From Tolumonas auensis DSM 9187 (GTDB taxonomy: Bacteria; Pseudomonadota; Gammaproteobacteria; Enterobacterales; Aeromonadaceae): a stretch of 64,000 bases of DNA. Position numbers and translations under genes: made by a program. Location of the stretch: positions 1,284,501 to 1,348,500 of the forward strand of contig NC_012691.1 of assembly GCF_000023065.1 (NCBI RefSeq), read 5' to 3'. The notes beneath the pieces were generated by a model. It was not told the origin of the DNA. It worked only from the letters and a program-made list of their open reading frames with translations, and searched no databases. Position 1 is the first letter of the stretch. Every line of letters starts with the position of its first letter. Of this stretch, positions 44,152-54,419 are shown piece after piece.

Positions 44152-45855
44152 ATGAACGAACTAGAACAGCAATTTTTAAAAGATTTAGAGAAGAAGCTGT
44201 GGAATGCCGCAGATAAGCTCAGAGCAACGTTAGACGCAGCACAATACAAACACGCCGTGCTGGGTCTTATCTTCGTGAAATATGTTTCTGATGCTTTTTC
44301 TATTCGTCAGGATGAAATCAAAGCCGATCTTGCCAACCCAGAGCATGAATATTACCTAGACCCGGACGATTTCACGCCAGAAGAGCTGGCAGAAGAAATC
44401 GCGATTGAACTTGAACAACGCGATTACTACACCGAGAAAAACGTATTCTGGCTGCCCACAGAATCTCGCTGGAAGTTTCTGCAAGACAATGGCCCACTTG
44501 TGATTGGTGGTGCTGATTTAGTCATTGATAGCAAACCCAAGAAAATCACCTCGGTGGGTCATCTGATTGATAATGCACTGGAAGGGATCGAACGCGATAA
44601 CCCGAAACTGAAAGGCGTGCTCAACAAGCACTATGCTGCGCTTAAAATCGACCAAGCGAAACTGAATGAACTCATCAATCTGATTGCCACCATTCCGTTC
44701 ACTCATAAATCACTCAACAGCAAAGATATTCTCGGTCATATCTACGAATATTTCTTAGGCGAATTTGCTTTGGCTGAGGGTAAGAAAGGCGGTCAGTTTT
44801 ATACGCCAGCCTCAATTGTGACTCTGATTGTTGAAATGATTGAGCCATTTGAAGGCCGCGTCTATGACCCTGCAATGGGTTCGGGTGGCTTCTTCGTTCA
44901 GTCTGAAAAATTTATTGAGCGTTATGCCGGTAAAAACAACATTGACCCACTCACGCAAAAACAGAAGATCTCGATCTACGGTCAGGAATACAACTACACC
45001 ACCTGGCAGTTGGCAGCAATGAACATGGCGATCCGAGGTCTCGATTATGATTTCGGTAAAGAACCTGCCAGCACCTACACCAACGACCAACACCCAGATC
45101 TACGGGCTGACTTCATCATGGCTAACCCACCTTTTAATATGAAGGAATGGGATGCTGGGGTTGATGATAACGACCCGCGTTGGAAATATGGCAAACCACC
45201 ATCAGGCAATGCGAACTTTGCGTGGTTACAGCATATGCTTTACCACCTTGCACCGAATGGCTCGCAAGCACTTCTCCTTGCCAACGGCTCCATGAGTTCA
45301 ACCACCAACAACGAAGGTGAGATCCGCAAGAATTTAGTCACCAACGATTTGATTGAATGTATGGTTGCACTGCCCGGTCAACTGTTTACCAACACGCAGA
45401 TCCCAGCCTGTATCTGGTTTTTAACCAATAACAAAGGCGAACGCACCGATAAAGCCGGTCGTAAATTGCGTAACCGCAAAGGTGAAGTACTGTTTATCGA
45501 TGCGCGTCAGCTTGGTTATATGAAAGACCGTGTGCTGCGTGATTTCACCATGGATGATATTCAAAAAGTCGCTGACATTTTCCATGCTTGGAAAATGGGC
45601 GAAGCTGTGAATGGCGTGGCTTACGAAGATCAGGCAGGTTTCTGTAAATCAGCCTCCTTGGAAGAAATAACAAAACATGATTTTGTGCTGACACCGGGAC
45701 GATATGTGGGTGCAGCCGTTGAAGAAGATGATGGCATTCCTTTTACCGAGAAAATGGCAACGTTAACTGAAAAACTGAGTGAGCAATTTGCTGAATCAGC
45801 CAAATTAGAAGCAGAAATTAAACAGAAATTGGTGGGGCTTGGTTATGAGCTGTAA
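44152..45855 (+). CDS. hsdM: Type I methyltransferase subunit HsdM
   Basis: The 567-residue N6-adenine methyltransferase starts with the HsdM helical bundle (MNELEQQFLKDLEKKLWNAADKL). SAM-binding motif I is YDPAMGSGGFF near residue 240 and the catalytic motif IV is IMANPPFNMKEW near residue 320. KGGQFYTPASIV near residue 216 precedes motif I. It protects host DNA and supports restriction. It overlaps hsdS by about 11 bases. Confidence 0.96.
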   Translation: MNELEQQFLKDLEKKLWNAADKLRATLDAAQYKHAVLGLIFVKYVSDAFSIRQDEIKADLANPEHEYYLDPDDFTPEELAEEIAIELEQRDYYTEKNVFWLPTESRWKFLQDNGPLVIGGADLVIDSKPKKITSVGHLIDNALEGIERDNPKLKGVLNKHYAALKIDQAKLNELINLIATIPFTHKSLNSKDILGHIYEYFLGEFALAEGKKGGQFYTPASIVTLIVEMIEPFEGRVYDPAMGSGGFFVQSEKFIERYAGKNNIDPLTQKQKISIYGQEYNYTTWQLAAMNMAIRGLDYDFGKEPASTYTNDQHPDLRADFIMANPPFNMKEWDAGVDDNDPRWKYGKPPSGNANFAWLQHMLYHLAPNGSQALLLANGSMSSTTNNEGEIRKNLVTNDLIECMVALPGQLFTNTQIPACIWFLTNNKGERTDKAGRKLRNRKGEVLFIDARQLGYMKDRVLRDFTMDDIQKVADIFHAWKMGEAVNGVAYEDQAGFCKSASLEEITKHDFVLTPGRYVGAAVEEDDGIPFTEKMATLTEKLSEQFAESAKLEAEIKQKLVGLGYEL

Positions 45856-47158
45856 TTGGCCTGAATACTACATAGATGAATTAAAAGCACCAGCCAAAGG
45901 TGCTATAGCTATGGGGCCGTTCGGTTCTCGCATCAAGGCTGAAAATTTTGTTTCATCTGGTGTTCCAGTTTTGAAAGGAGGCAATTTACATGGCGCGTAT
46001 GTGGATGATTCAGATTGTGATTTTCTTACAGAAGAAAAAGCTGATGAGTTGAAATCCTCTATTGCTTTTGAAGGTGATATTGTCATCACTCATAGAGGTA
46101 CTATTGGGCAAGTCAGCATAATTTCTGAAGATGCAAAATATCCACGATATGTTGTTTCTCAAAGCCAACTAAAAATATCGTTAGATAGGAAAAAAGTTAA
46201 TCCATATTACGTTAATTACTACTTAAGAAGTCACTTAGGTCAGCATCAACTTTTGTCATTTGCTTCACAGGTAGGTGTGCCCGCCATTGCGCAAGCATCT
46301 ACTTCTGTAAAACAAATTCGAGTCCCATGTCCCCCATTAGATATTCAGAATAAGATAGTCGAATTCATTCGGTCTGTTGATAAGAAAATTGCAAATAACA
46401 CCCAAACCAACCAAACCTTAGAACAAATGGCGCAAGCCATCTTCAAATCTTGGTTTGTCGATTTCGATCCAGTCAAAGCCAAAATGAACGGCGAACAACC
46501 GGAAGGCATGGATGAAGCCACTGCCGCGCTTTTCCCAGATAAGCTAGTTGAAAGCGAGTTGGGGTTGATACCGGAAGGGTGGAATATTCAACCGTTGAGT
46601 GATGTATCAAGAGTAATAAATGGTCGTGCGTACAAAAATTCAGAATTTAGAGAAAAAGGAACTCCTATAGTTCGAATTCAGAATCTTACTGGCGCAGGAA
46701 AGACCGTATATTCTGACATCGATTTACCTCAAGATAAGCTTATTGACCACGGAGACTTAATTTTTGCTTGGTCGGCAACCTTCGGGCCTTATCTATGGCG
46801 AGGGCCAAAATCAATCTACCACTATCATATTTGGAAGATGGAAGTAGATGAGAATAAGTTTGGCAAATACTTATTATTTATGCATCTAGCTAGGTTAACA
46901 GAGTATCTAAAAAACCAAGGTACAGGCTCTATCTTTACTCACTTAACAAAAGGCATCATGGAAAGTCAAAAATTGGTTGTACCGTTTGAGGGAGTGGTTC
47001 AGGCATTTGCGAAAGTTGTAACACCACTATTTGTCCAAATTGATGCTCTTCACAAACAAAATAAAACCTTAGAAAGCCTTCGTGAAATACTGTTGCCTAA
47101 ATTGCTTTCCGGCGAACTCGAGTTAGAACAAACCGAAGAACTGGCTGAGGTTAGCTAA
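45845..47158 (+). CDS. hsdS: Type I specificity subunit HsdS (second system)
   Basis: The 437-residue protein has two target-recognition domains. The first runs from PEYYIDELKAPAKGAIAMGPFGS; a central conserved helix (NNTQTNQTLEQMAQAIFKSWFVDF) links to the second, which opens IPEGWNIQPL; a terminal helix (NKTLESLREILLPKLLSGEL) ends it. It is clearly different from the hsdS at 604, so the two systems should recognise different sites. ATG 45845, inside hsdM, is preferred to the TTG at 45839. Its stop overlaps the next ATG (TAATG). Confidence 0.93.
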   Translation: MSCNWPEYYIDELKAPAKGAIAMGPFGSRIKAENFVSSGVPVLKGGNLHGAYVDDSDCDFLTEEKADELKSSIAFEGDIVITHRGTIGQVSIISEDAKYPRYVVSQSQLKISLDRKKVNPYYVNYYLRSHLGQHQLLSFASQVGVPAIAQASTSVKQIRVPCPPLDIQNKIVEFIRSVDKKIANNTQTNQTLEQMAQAIFKSWFVDFDPVKAKMNGEQPEGMDEATAALFPDKLVESELGLIPEGWNIQPLSDVSRVINGRAYKNSEFREKGTPIVRIQNLTGAGKTVYSDIDLPQDKLIDHGDLIFAWSATFGPYLWRGPKSIYHYHIWKMEVDENKFGKYLLFMHLARLTEYLKNQGTGSIFTHLTKGIMESQKLVVPFEGVVQAFAKVVTPLFVQIDALHKQNKTLESLREILLPKLLSGELELEQTEELAEVS

Positions 47159-48087
47159 TGACGACCCGAGTAGAAATGATTATCGAAACGCTCAAAGCGA
47201 ATCCCGAGAGAAAGTTTACTGCTCGGGATTTAGCACAAGAATTCGTCCTTCGTTACCCAGCAGAGATTGCCGAAAAACAAACCAACCCTCGTTACGATAC
47301 AGAAGAAAAATTAATTGCCCAATTAGCTGCTGAAATTGGTGGGGAGCGCACTCGTGCCGCTCAAAAAGCATGTGTAAATGTGGCAACCCGAGATAATCCT
47401 CGCCCAAGGATTTACTACTGGAATGACCATCTGGCTGCACCTACCTTCGATGACAATCACGATGAGGCTGATGAGCCTGAGGTTGATACACCTCTGGTTT
47501 CACAAAGTTTCAGTGAACATGATTTATATCCAATGCTGATTGAATTTCTCAGCAAAGATCTCGGTTTATATTGCCAACGCATTGATGAGAAAAAATCGAA
47601 AAATACCCATGGTAGTGGCGGTAATCACTGGTTACATCCAGATATCGTAGCTCTGGAGCCGCTTGATCAAGGCTGGGATGAAATTGTGCGGAGTTGTGTC
47701 CGCAGTGGTAACCATAGCTCTGTTCGTCTTTGGTCGTTTGAAGTGAAAAAACAGCTCACCAGAGGCAATGTGCGTAAATACTTCTTTCAGGCCGTGTCTA
47801 ACTCCAGCTGGGCTAACTTTGGTTATCTGGTCGCAACGGGTTTAAATAGCGATGTGGAAGCTGAACTGCAAATGCTGTCGAGTCTGCACGGGATTGGTGT
47901 GTTAATACTAGATACAGGCTCCCTGTTCGATAGCCAGATCCTCATTCCCGCTCAAGAACGAACGAATGTCGATTGGCAATCAGCGAATCGTATCGTCACC
48001 GAAAATAGTGATTTCCATCATTACATCGAACAAGTTGGTATCTATAACCAAACTGGGAAATTGATCCAGAGCGCATGGAATAAATAA
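47158..48087 (+). CDS. HrgA-like restriction-associated protein
   Basis: The 309-residue protein has an N-terminal winged-helix-like part (VEMIIETLKANPERKFTARDLA). Its C-terminal region resembles a PDDEXK-type domain: SGGNHWLHPDIVALEPL near residue 152 and RLWSFEVKKQLTRGNVRKYFFQAVSN near residue 191, with an (D)...(E)VK layout. This matches COG2958/HrgA proteins that travel with type I and type III R-M genes. It sits between hsdS and hsdR, joined to hsdS by a one-base overlap. Its contribution to restriction is not established. Confidence 0.8.
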   Translation: MTTRVEMIIETLKANPERKFTARDLAQEFVLRYPAEIAEKQTNPRYDTEEKLIAQLAAEIGGERTRAAQKACVNVATRDNPRPRIYYWNDHLAAPTFDDNHDEADEPEVDTPLVSQSFSEHDLYPMLIEFLSKDLGLYCQRIDEKKSKNTHGSGGNHWLHPDIVALEPLDQGWDEIVRSCVRSGNHSSVRLWSFEVKKQLTRGNVRKYFFQAVSNSSWANFGYLVATGLNSDVEAELQMLSSLHGIGVLILDTGSLFDSQILIPAQERTNVDWQSANRIVTENSDFHHYIEQVGIYNQTGKLIQSAWNK

Positions 48088-48103
48088 CAAGGATAAAGGC
48101 TGA

Positions 48104-51100
48104 ATGATCACTGAAGACCAACTAGAACAGCAGTGCCTTGATTGGTTTAAAGAGCTGGGTTATCAATATCAAAACGGTTATGACATTGCGCCTGATGGCG
48201 ATACGCCTGAACGCGACGATTATCATCAAGTCATCTTGCACCAGCGTTTAGTTGATCAGCTCGGTACGTTAAACCCAAACCTGCCTCATGACACACGGAT
48301 CGAGCTAGCCAAAACTGTTGCCACCACACAAACACCCATTCTGATTAAAAATAACCGCGCCTTTCATAAATACCTGATTGAAGGCGTGCCTGTTGAATAT
48401 TCGGTGATCGAAGATGGACAATCGGTCACGAAAAATACCCACGCTCGCTTGATTGATTTTGAGAAGGTCGAAAACAACGAGTTTTTAGTCGTGAACCAGT
48501 TCACCATTACTGGCACCAAAGGCAATCGTCGCCCTGATGTCGTGGTGTTTATCAACGGCCTGCCCATGGGCGTGATTGAGCTAAAAAATCCTGCTGACGA
48601 CCATGCAGACATCTGGAATGCCTACAATCAGCTCCAGACCTACAAAGAAGAAATCGCCGATCTGTTTGCATTAAACGAGGCGTTAGTCATCAGTGATGGC
48701 TGGACAGCCCGAGTGGGGTCACTCACTGCGAATAAAGAACGTTTTCTACCATGGAAAACCATTGAAAGTGAAGAAGATAAGCCGCTGCTCGAATTTCAAC
48801 TCGAAACCATGGTACGAGGTTTCTTTAAACCCGAGTTACTGCTTGATTACATTCGCTACTTTGTTCTGTTCGAAAATGATAACGACAAGATCATTAAGAA
48901 AATAGCCGGTTATCACCAGTTTCATGCGGTGCGTGCCGCAGTCAAAGCAACGGTCATTGCCGCCGCATGTAGTGATGGAGTTCGAGATCCAAGAGCGAAT
49001 TACGCCAATCAAGTGATTTCCGGCAGCAAAAAAGCGGGGGTTGTCTGGCATACTCAAGGGAGTGGAAAGAGCATTTCCATGGTCTGCTATGCCAGCAAAT
49101 TGTTGCAACAGCCCGAGATGAACAACCCGACTTTGGTGGTGGTCACTGACCGGAATGATTTAGATGGGCAATTGTTTAACACCTTCACCATGGCGCAGGA
49201 AACTCTGAAACAAATTCCGCAACAAGCTGAAGATCGTGACTCGTTACGAGAACTGTTACTGAATCGTCAATCTGGCGGCATCATTTTTACGACAGTTCAG
49301 AAGTTCGCACTGCTCGATAATGAACTGGAACATCCGATCCTTTCCGAACGTTCTAATATCGTTGTCGTGTCTGATGAAGCACATCGTAGCCAATATGGAA
49401 ATAAAGCTCGTCTCACAGATGTGAAAGATGAAAACGGGAATGTCACTGGTCAACGCTATGTTTATGGTTATTCCAAATACATGCGTGATGCCCTGCCAAA
49501 TGCTTCATTCATTGGTTTTACTGGTACGCCAATCTCGATGGATGACAAAGACACCCGTGGTGTTTTTGGTGATTATGTCTCTATTTATGACATTCAGGAT
49601 GCGGTAGATGATGGCGCAACCGTGCCAATTTATTATGAGTCTCGCCTTGCCAAGCTCGATATTAACCAAGAAGAAATCGAAGCTTTAAATGACCAGGTAG
49701 AAGACGAGATTGGTGAAGACGAAGAGACATCTGCACGCGAAAAAATCAAATCCCAATGGTCAGCTTTGGAAAAATTGGTTGGCGCTGAACCTCGTATTCA
49801 ACAAGTCGCCAAAGATTTAGTGGAACATTTTACGACGCGCACCGAGACCTTCCCCGGCAAAGCCATGATTGTGGCAATGAGCCGTGAAATTTGTGTGGAT
49901 CTCTATAACGCTATCGTCGCAATCAAACCCGATTGGCACAGTGATGACCCGCATAAAGGGGCAATCAAAGTCGTGATGACCGGCAGTGCATCTGACATTG
50001 ATAAGATGCAGCCACATATTTACGATAAGAAAACTAAAAAGCTATTCGAAAAACGCTATAAAGACACCGATGACGAACTTCAGTTGGTGATTGTGCGTGA
50101 TATGTGGCTCACCGGTTTCGATGCGCCATGCTGCCATACCATGTATATCGACAAACCGATGAAAGGCCACAACCTGATGCAGGCGATTGCTCGCGTGAAC
50201 CGGGTGTTTAAAGATAAGCCGGGCGGTTTAGTGGTCGATTATATCGGCATTGCCAATGAATTAAAAAATGCACTAAAAACCTATACCAACAGCCAAGGGA
50301 AAGGTAAACCAACGGTTGATACGGCGGAAGCATTTGCGATCCTGATGGAAAAAATCGACATCGTTCGGGGTATGTTTGCTACCCCCGTGGATGGCGCAGT
50401 TTTTAATTACCGACCTGATTTTGAAACTAAACCATTGCAACTATTACCGGGCGCGGTAAACCATATCTCTGGTTTGAGCCACAAGAACAACAAAGGTGAC
50501 GATGTTCGTGATGGTAAACGCCGTTTCCTCGATGTCATGGCTGCTTTGATGAAAGCTTTTTCATTGTGTAACACGATGGATGAAGTGAATGGCTACAAGA
50601 ACGAAATAGCCTTCTATGGTGCGATTAAAACTGCATTCTTAAAACATTCAACCGTGGATAAAAAATGCAGTGACGAGCTGCGTAACTCAGCACTCCGTCA
50701 AATCCTGAATAATGCGGTTGTTGCAGACGGTGTTGATGATATTTTCAAAATGGTCGGGTTAGACAAGCCGAATATTGGCTTACTCTCTGAAGAGTTTCTC
50801 GAAGATGTGAAGAACATGAAAGAGAGAAACCTTGCGGTAGAACTGCTTGAAAAACTGCTGCGTGACGAAGTCAAAGCGCGAATGAAGAATGATGTGGTTC
50901 AGGAAAAGAAATACTCTGAACGCATCATGGCAACGTTGCAGAAATACCATAACCGGAATATCGAAACCGCCCAAGTCATTGAAGAACTGATCCAATGGGC
51001 CAAAGAGATGCAGGCTGATGCCGAAATGACGGATAAGCTAAATCTCTCAGTCGATGAAATTGCATTTTATCGAGCATTGGTCACCAATGAAGCTTCTGTG

Positions 51101-51328
51101 CGTGTTTTGGGTGATGATAGCCTGCGTCAGTTAGCAATCGAACTGACCCAGCAATTGCGTAAATCAGCCACAGTTGACTGGCAAAAACGAGAAAGCGTTC
51201 GTGCGCGTATGCGAAATCTGGTGCGTAGGTTGTTACGTCGCTGGAAATACCCACCTGACGCCGCAGAAGAGGCAATCAAGCTAGTTCTTGAACAAGCTGA
51301 AGTACTGGCTGACGGGTGGTATGCATAG
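48104..51328 (+). CDS. hsdR: Type I restriction enzyme motor/nuclease subunit HsdR (second system)
   Basis: The 1074-residue subunit has PDDEXK residues in [11 protein letters not shown] and GVIELKNP near residue 150, Walker A HTQGSGKS near residue 315, DEAH box [14 protein letters not shown] near 423, GFTGTP near 468, [18 protein letters not shown] near 669 and [11 protein letters not shown] near 693. It differs strongly from the HsdR at 5320. The DEAH box and different helicase motifs suggest another type I subfamily. No stops or frameshifts are seen, so the system looks complete. A terminator follows. Confidence 0.95.
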   Translation: MITEDQLEQQCLDWFKELGYQYQNGYDIAPDGDTPERDDYHQVILHQRLVDQLGTLNPNLPHDTRIELAKTVATTQTPILIKNNRAFHKYLIEGVPVEYSVIEDGQSVTKNTHARLIDFEKVENNEFLVVNQFTITGTKGNRRPDVVVFINGLPMGVIELKNPADDHADIWNAYNQLQTYKEEIADLFALNEALVISDGWTARVGSLTANKERFLPWKTIESEEDKPLLEFQLETMVRGFFKPELLLDYIRYFVLFENDNDKIIKKIAGYHQFHAVRAAVKATVIAAACSDGVRDPRANYANQVISGSKKAGVVWHTQGSGKSISMVCYASKLLQQPEMNNPTLVVVTDRNDLDGQLFNTFTMAQETLKQIPQQAEDRDSLRELLLNRQSGGIIFTTVQKFALLDNELEHPILSERSNIVVVSDEAHRSQYGNKARLTDVKDENGNVTGQRYVYGYSKYMRDALPNASFIGFTGTPISMDDKDTRGVFGDYVSIYDIQDAVDDGATVPIYYESRLAKLDINQEEIEALNDQVEDEIGEDEETSAREKIKSQWSALEKLVGAEPRIQQVAKDLVEHFTTRTETFPGKAMIVAMSREICVDLYNAIVAIKPDWHSDDPHKGAIKVVMTGSASDIDKMQPHIYDKKTKKLFEKRYKDTDDELQLVIVRDMWLTGFDAPCCHTMYIDKPMKGHNLMQAIARVNRVFKDKPGGLVVDYIGIANELKNALKTYTNSQGKGKPTVDTAEAFAILMEKIDIVRGMFATPVDGAVFNYRPDFETKPLQLLPGAVNHISGLSHKNNKGDDVRDGKRRFLDVMAALMKAFSLCNTMDEVNGYKNEIAFYGAIKTAFLKHSTVDKKCSDELRNSALRQILNNAVVADGVDDIFKMVGLDKPNIGLLSEEFLEDVKNMKERNLAVELLEKLLRDEVKARMKNDVVQEKKYSERIMATLQKYHNRNIETAQVIEELIQWAKEMQADAEMTDKLNLSVDEIAFYRALVTNEASVRVLGDDSLRQLAIELTQQLRKSATVDWQKRESVRARMRNLVRRLLRRWKYPPDAAEEAIKLVLEQAEVLADGWYA

Positions 51329-51340
51329 AGTAAAAACAGG

Positions 51341-51369
51341 AAAGGCATGGTGAATCGCTATGCCTTTTA
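51341..51369 (+). terminator. Terminator after the second hsdR
   Basis: AAAGGCAT pairs with ATGCCTTT around an 11-base loop and is followed by T residues. Confidence 0.7.
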
Positions 51370-51680
51370 TACTCATTCATTTTGAATAAATAATGAATGA
51401 ACCCAATGGGTCTATGACAGACCTCAGTAATCAGTCGATCGGTGAATTTATCGCACTCAGCACAGTAGTTGTTGACTCGTAAACCCTGATTGTTATTAAG
51501 GGCAGTCCAAATTTCATTTAGCGCAGTTGAACCATTGCAGAAAAAAGCGCAAAGTCAATTGTAAACATCAATTGATCATTAGCGCTTAGCATTCCTTTAG
51601 TAACAAATTGATATTAAACGATTAATTGTAAGGCCCGGTGATGACGGCTGTTGATAGTAGACGCGTGTTCTGACTGATTT

Positions 51681-51710
51681 AAGTGTCCACTAAAAATTAA
51701 GTGGACACTT
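51681..51710. repeat. Perfect inverted repeat
   Basis: AAGTGTCCACT and AGTGGACACTT pair over 11 bases around an eight-base A/T loop without a T-run. The form resembles abutted ends of an excised insertion sequence, but no transposase is present. Apart from the terminator at 51341, the gap 51329-51989 shows no gene that I can support. Confidence 0.6.
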
Positions 51711-51989
51711 AGCCTAAGCAGAAATCATTGAAAATTAAAACCTGCCATCGCCGGACGGTTACATACAGACTCCCCGGCAGTATCTTGCTGAATAGAGGTC
51801 CTCATCGCTTGCAGGCAGGTAAAGAAAGTCACCTGTTTGAGTGAGGCCCGTTAGAATCTGGCTGGGTTAGCATCCAAAACCTGCAAATCATCGGTATTTA
51901 TAATCACTAATGTATATACAATTAGTAATGATTAATCAGTATTTCTTCTGTTTGCTATAACAAGATTAATTGGGTATCGGAGAGTAATA

Positions 51990-52262
51990 ATGAGAGTCGG
52001 TATTGAGGCATTAACTCGTGAGCTTATTTCTCAGCATGACTGGATTTTCCCTGTCGTTAATGGGGAAAGAATAGGACACGAGATAGACATAGCCTCTGTT
52101 TATTTATTACATGGAATCAAAGCGCTAATAGTCCATGGAACAAGCATTCTTGAGGTTGAAATTGAAATCAACTCTGTAGAAAACCGGGAAATGTTGCATG
52201 AAAAAATCCGGACTTTACTTGAGCAACCGCTTATTTATCCGCCGCATAAACACAGTGATTAA
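51990..52262 (+). CDS. Small conserved-looking protein, unknown
   Basis: The 90-residue protein (MRVGIEALTRELISQHDWIF and onward) is acidic with Glu/His-rich ends and no signal peptide or membrane helix. GGAGAG nine bases before the ATG makes translation likely. I do not recognise the family. It is followed by a terminator at 52318. Confidence 0.55.
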   Translation: MRVGIEALTRELISQHDWIFPVVNGERIGHEIDIASVYLLHGIKALIVHGTSILEVEIEINSVENREMLHEKIRTLLEQPLIYPPHKHSD

Positions 52263-52317
52263 AGCCTGACAGCTAATGGAGAAAAATGCCCTAATCCAGA
52301 TAAATACAAGGCAAGAA

Positions 52318-52363
52318 AAAGCCCCATACATAAGTCGTGAGAGAGCGTGTATGAGGCTTTATT
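52318..52363 (+). terminator. Terminator between 52262 and the Sel1 gene
   Basis: AAAGCCCCATACA and TGTATGAGGCTTT pair over 13 bases with one mismatch around a 17-base loop. It may serve both convergent genes. Confidence 0.6.
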
Positions 52364-52406
52364 CGTAAACCGGATTCCAGGGAGATGTTATTTTTTATCG
52401 CGAGTT

Positions 52407-53255
52407 CTATTTCACACTGTATTTCCCAATATATTCAGCGGCAAGGATCTGTGCTTCGATCAGTTCATCAGGGGATAGCTGTGCTGCGACAGAGTCCCGC
52501 GGTTTTATGGCTTCCTCATTATGTGTCGCTGCGACTGAGAGCCAGGCATAGGCTTGTTTATTGTCTTTTACAACACCTTTCCCTTCGTAATACATTCCGC
52601 CTAAAAATGCCTGAGCATTAAAATTTCCCTGTTCTGCTGATTTTTGATACCAGTACGCGGCCTGCACGAAATCCTGCGGGATTTGTCCGCCGTAATACAT
52701 CGTTCCAAGACGGAACTGAGCATTACTATCGCCTTGCTCCGCTGCCATCTGATACCAGTAGGCGGCTTGTTCGTTGTTCTGTCCAACCCATTGACCGGAA
52801 AGGTATATATCACCCACGACTACCATCGGATTAAGATTGACCTGCCTTGCGACTTTCTGAAACCAGTCAGATGCTTGGGCATTATTTTGCGGAACACCTT
52901 TTCCCTGGGAATACATCGAACCGACAATGGCCTGAGCGTTAACATCCCCTTGTTTCGCGACTTTCTGAAACCAGTAGGCGGCCTGTTCGTAACTCTGTGG
53001 TGTACCTTTGCCCCGGAAATACATTGAGCCTATGAGTGTCTGAGCATAAATATTGTCATTCTCCGCCGATGCTTTGCAGTATGGAAACGCACTGTCATAG
53101 TTGCCCGCGGTATCTAGAGAAACACATTTCTGGGATGCCGTAATGGGGTCGATCTTCATTTTATCCGGTTGAACCGTCTTATCCGACGGGCCGGATGTAC
53201 ATCCGAAAAGAAAGAGCGCGATAAAAAGAGGAAGGCTTTTTGGGGCGAGAGACAT
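52407..53255 (-). CDS. Sel1-repeat lipoprotein
   Basis: A lipobox (LFLFGC with Cys19) marks an outer- or inner-membrane lipoprotein. About five Sel1-type repeats follow, each with the pattern A(Q/N)xxLGxMYxxGKGxxQ(D/N)xxQAAYWxQKxAxQG, for example AQTLIGSMYFRGKGTPQ near residue 71. Such repeats form protein-protein interaction scaffolds. The repeats are unusually alike (KVAKQGDVNAQAIVGSMYSQGKG), suggesting recent duplication. The partner is unknown. Confidence 0.88.
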   Translation of the reverse strand: MSLAPKSLPLFIALFLFGCTSGPSDKTVQPDKMKIDPITASQKCVSLDTAGNYDSAFPYCKASAENDNIYAQTLIGSMYFRGKGTPQSYEQAAYWFQKVAKQGDVNAQAIVGSMYSQGKGVPQNNAQASDWFQKVARQVNLNPMVVVGDIYLSGQWVGQNNEQAAYWYQMAAEQGDSNAQFRLGTMYYGGQIPQDFVQAAYWYQKSAEQGNFNAQAFLGGMYYEGKGVVKDNKQAYAWLSVAATHNEEAIKPRDSVAAQLSPDELIEAQILAAEYIGKYSVK

Positions 53256-53481
53256 AAGACAATCCTTATTCCTCAGAACCGGAAAAATTAGCGGTAATTA
53301 CTTTGAGTCTATACGCCCCCGGCAGAACTGCAAAAACATCATCCAATTCCCTGAGTAATTTCCCCGGAACCTGCATTGCTGGCCCTGTCAGGTGCGACCT
53401 GCGATAATAGCGCCGGCACGTCACCAGAGGCATAAATCCCGGTGACGGTCAGATAGCCTGCAATTTATAAGAGTCGTTAAT

Positions 53482-54117
53482 ATGTCTGAAATGCATACCG
53501 GATTTACTGTCGTTTTCGATCAGCCTGATTTTCTTGTCGTCAATAAAATGACCGGGATTGATATGCATGATGATGCGGGTGTTCCCGGGCTGGTTTCCCG
53601 GGTGTCGGCCTTTCTCGGTCAGAATGTTTATCCGGTACACCGGTTGGATAAAGTGACATCAGGTCTGGTCTTGCTGGCAAAAAACAAAGAAGCAACCCGT
53701 TTGCTCAGTCAGGCGTTTGCCGACAGACTGGTTAAGAAGACGTATCTGGCTATCAGCGATCGCGCACCCAAAAAGAAACAGGGATGGATCAAAGGCGATA
53801 TGGCCAAAGGAAGAAATGGCAGCTGGAAATTGCTGCATTCATCCGATAACCCTGCCGTCACCCGATTTCAGAGTGTGTCGCTAACGCTTCCTCGTCACCG
53901 CTTATATATTGTTTCTCCGCATACGGGGAAAACACATCAAATCCGTGTTGCGCTGAAAAGCATCGGTGCACCTATTCTGGGTGATGAACGCTACGGTGGT
54001 TCAGCTGCAGACCGAACTTATTTACACGCCTGGCAACTGCATTTCACCTATGCCGGAGCAGAATATACTGTAGAAGCTCCGCATGACTGGGATGAAAAAA
54101 TAGGTGAAGCCCTTTGA
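53482..54117 (+). CDS. RluA-family pseudouridine synthase
   Basis: The 211-residue protein carries the catalytic motif HRLDKVTSGLVLLAKN near residue 53, with the Asp that attacks uridine, and the family segment GKTHQIRVALKSIGAPILGDERYGG near residue 156. No S4 RNA-binding domain is present, so it is of the compact type. It should convert specific uridines in rRNA or tRNA to pseudouridine; the target is unknown. The ATG at 53482 lacks a strong Shine-Dalgarno. Confidence 0.9.
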   Translation: MSEMHTGFTVVFDQPDFLVVNKMTGIDMHDDAGVPGLVSRVSAFLGQNVYPVHRLDKVTSGLVLLAKNKEATRLLSQAFADRLVKKTYLAISDRAPKKKQGWIKGDMAKGRNGSWKLLHSSDNPAVTRFQSVSLTLPRHRLYIVSPHTGKTHQIRVALKSIGAPILGDERYGGSAADRTYLHAWQLHFTYAGAEYTVEAPHDWDEKIGEAL

Positions 54118-54324
54118 TTATTTTTTAGCTAATTACTCTGCGAAAGTTAGCTTGTTGTGAGCTTTACTTCTAAGGTTGAGGCTAACTGTCGGAACATAAA
54201 CCAGAAATGTTACAGAAATCTTGATTTTCGACTGTGTGCACTGTTTTGGCGTTCCTAGTTGGTGCTGTAAATGAAGACTATCCTTTAATTCACGGTATTT
54301 TACAGATTTTTGTTGTTCTGTGAT

Positions 54325-54341
54325 CTGGCCTGATAGTTGCT
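54325..54341 (+). promoter_or_regulatory. Putative sigma-54 promoter of the aap operon
   Basis: CTGGCCTGATAGTTGCT has GG and GC exactly ten bases apart and closely follows TGGCACG-N4-TTGCW. Transcription would begin near 54352, about 68 bases before aapJ. Nitrogen-controlled amino-acid uptake operons are often of this type. The rest of the 54118-54419 gap holds no gene that I can support. Confidence 0.65.
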
Positions 54342-54419
54342 TTTATTGATGTCAGGTGCTGCCAAACATAGTCAGCATTTGTCTAATAATGTGTTTACTC
54401 AACCTCGCAGGGAAGAAAT

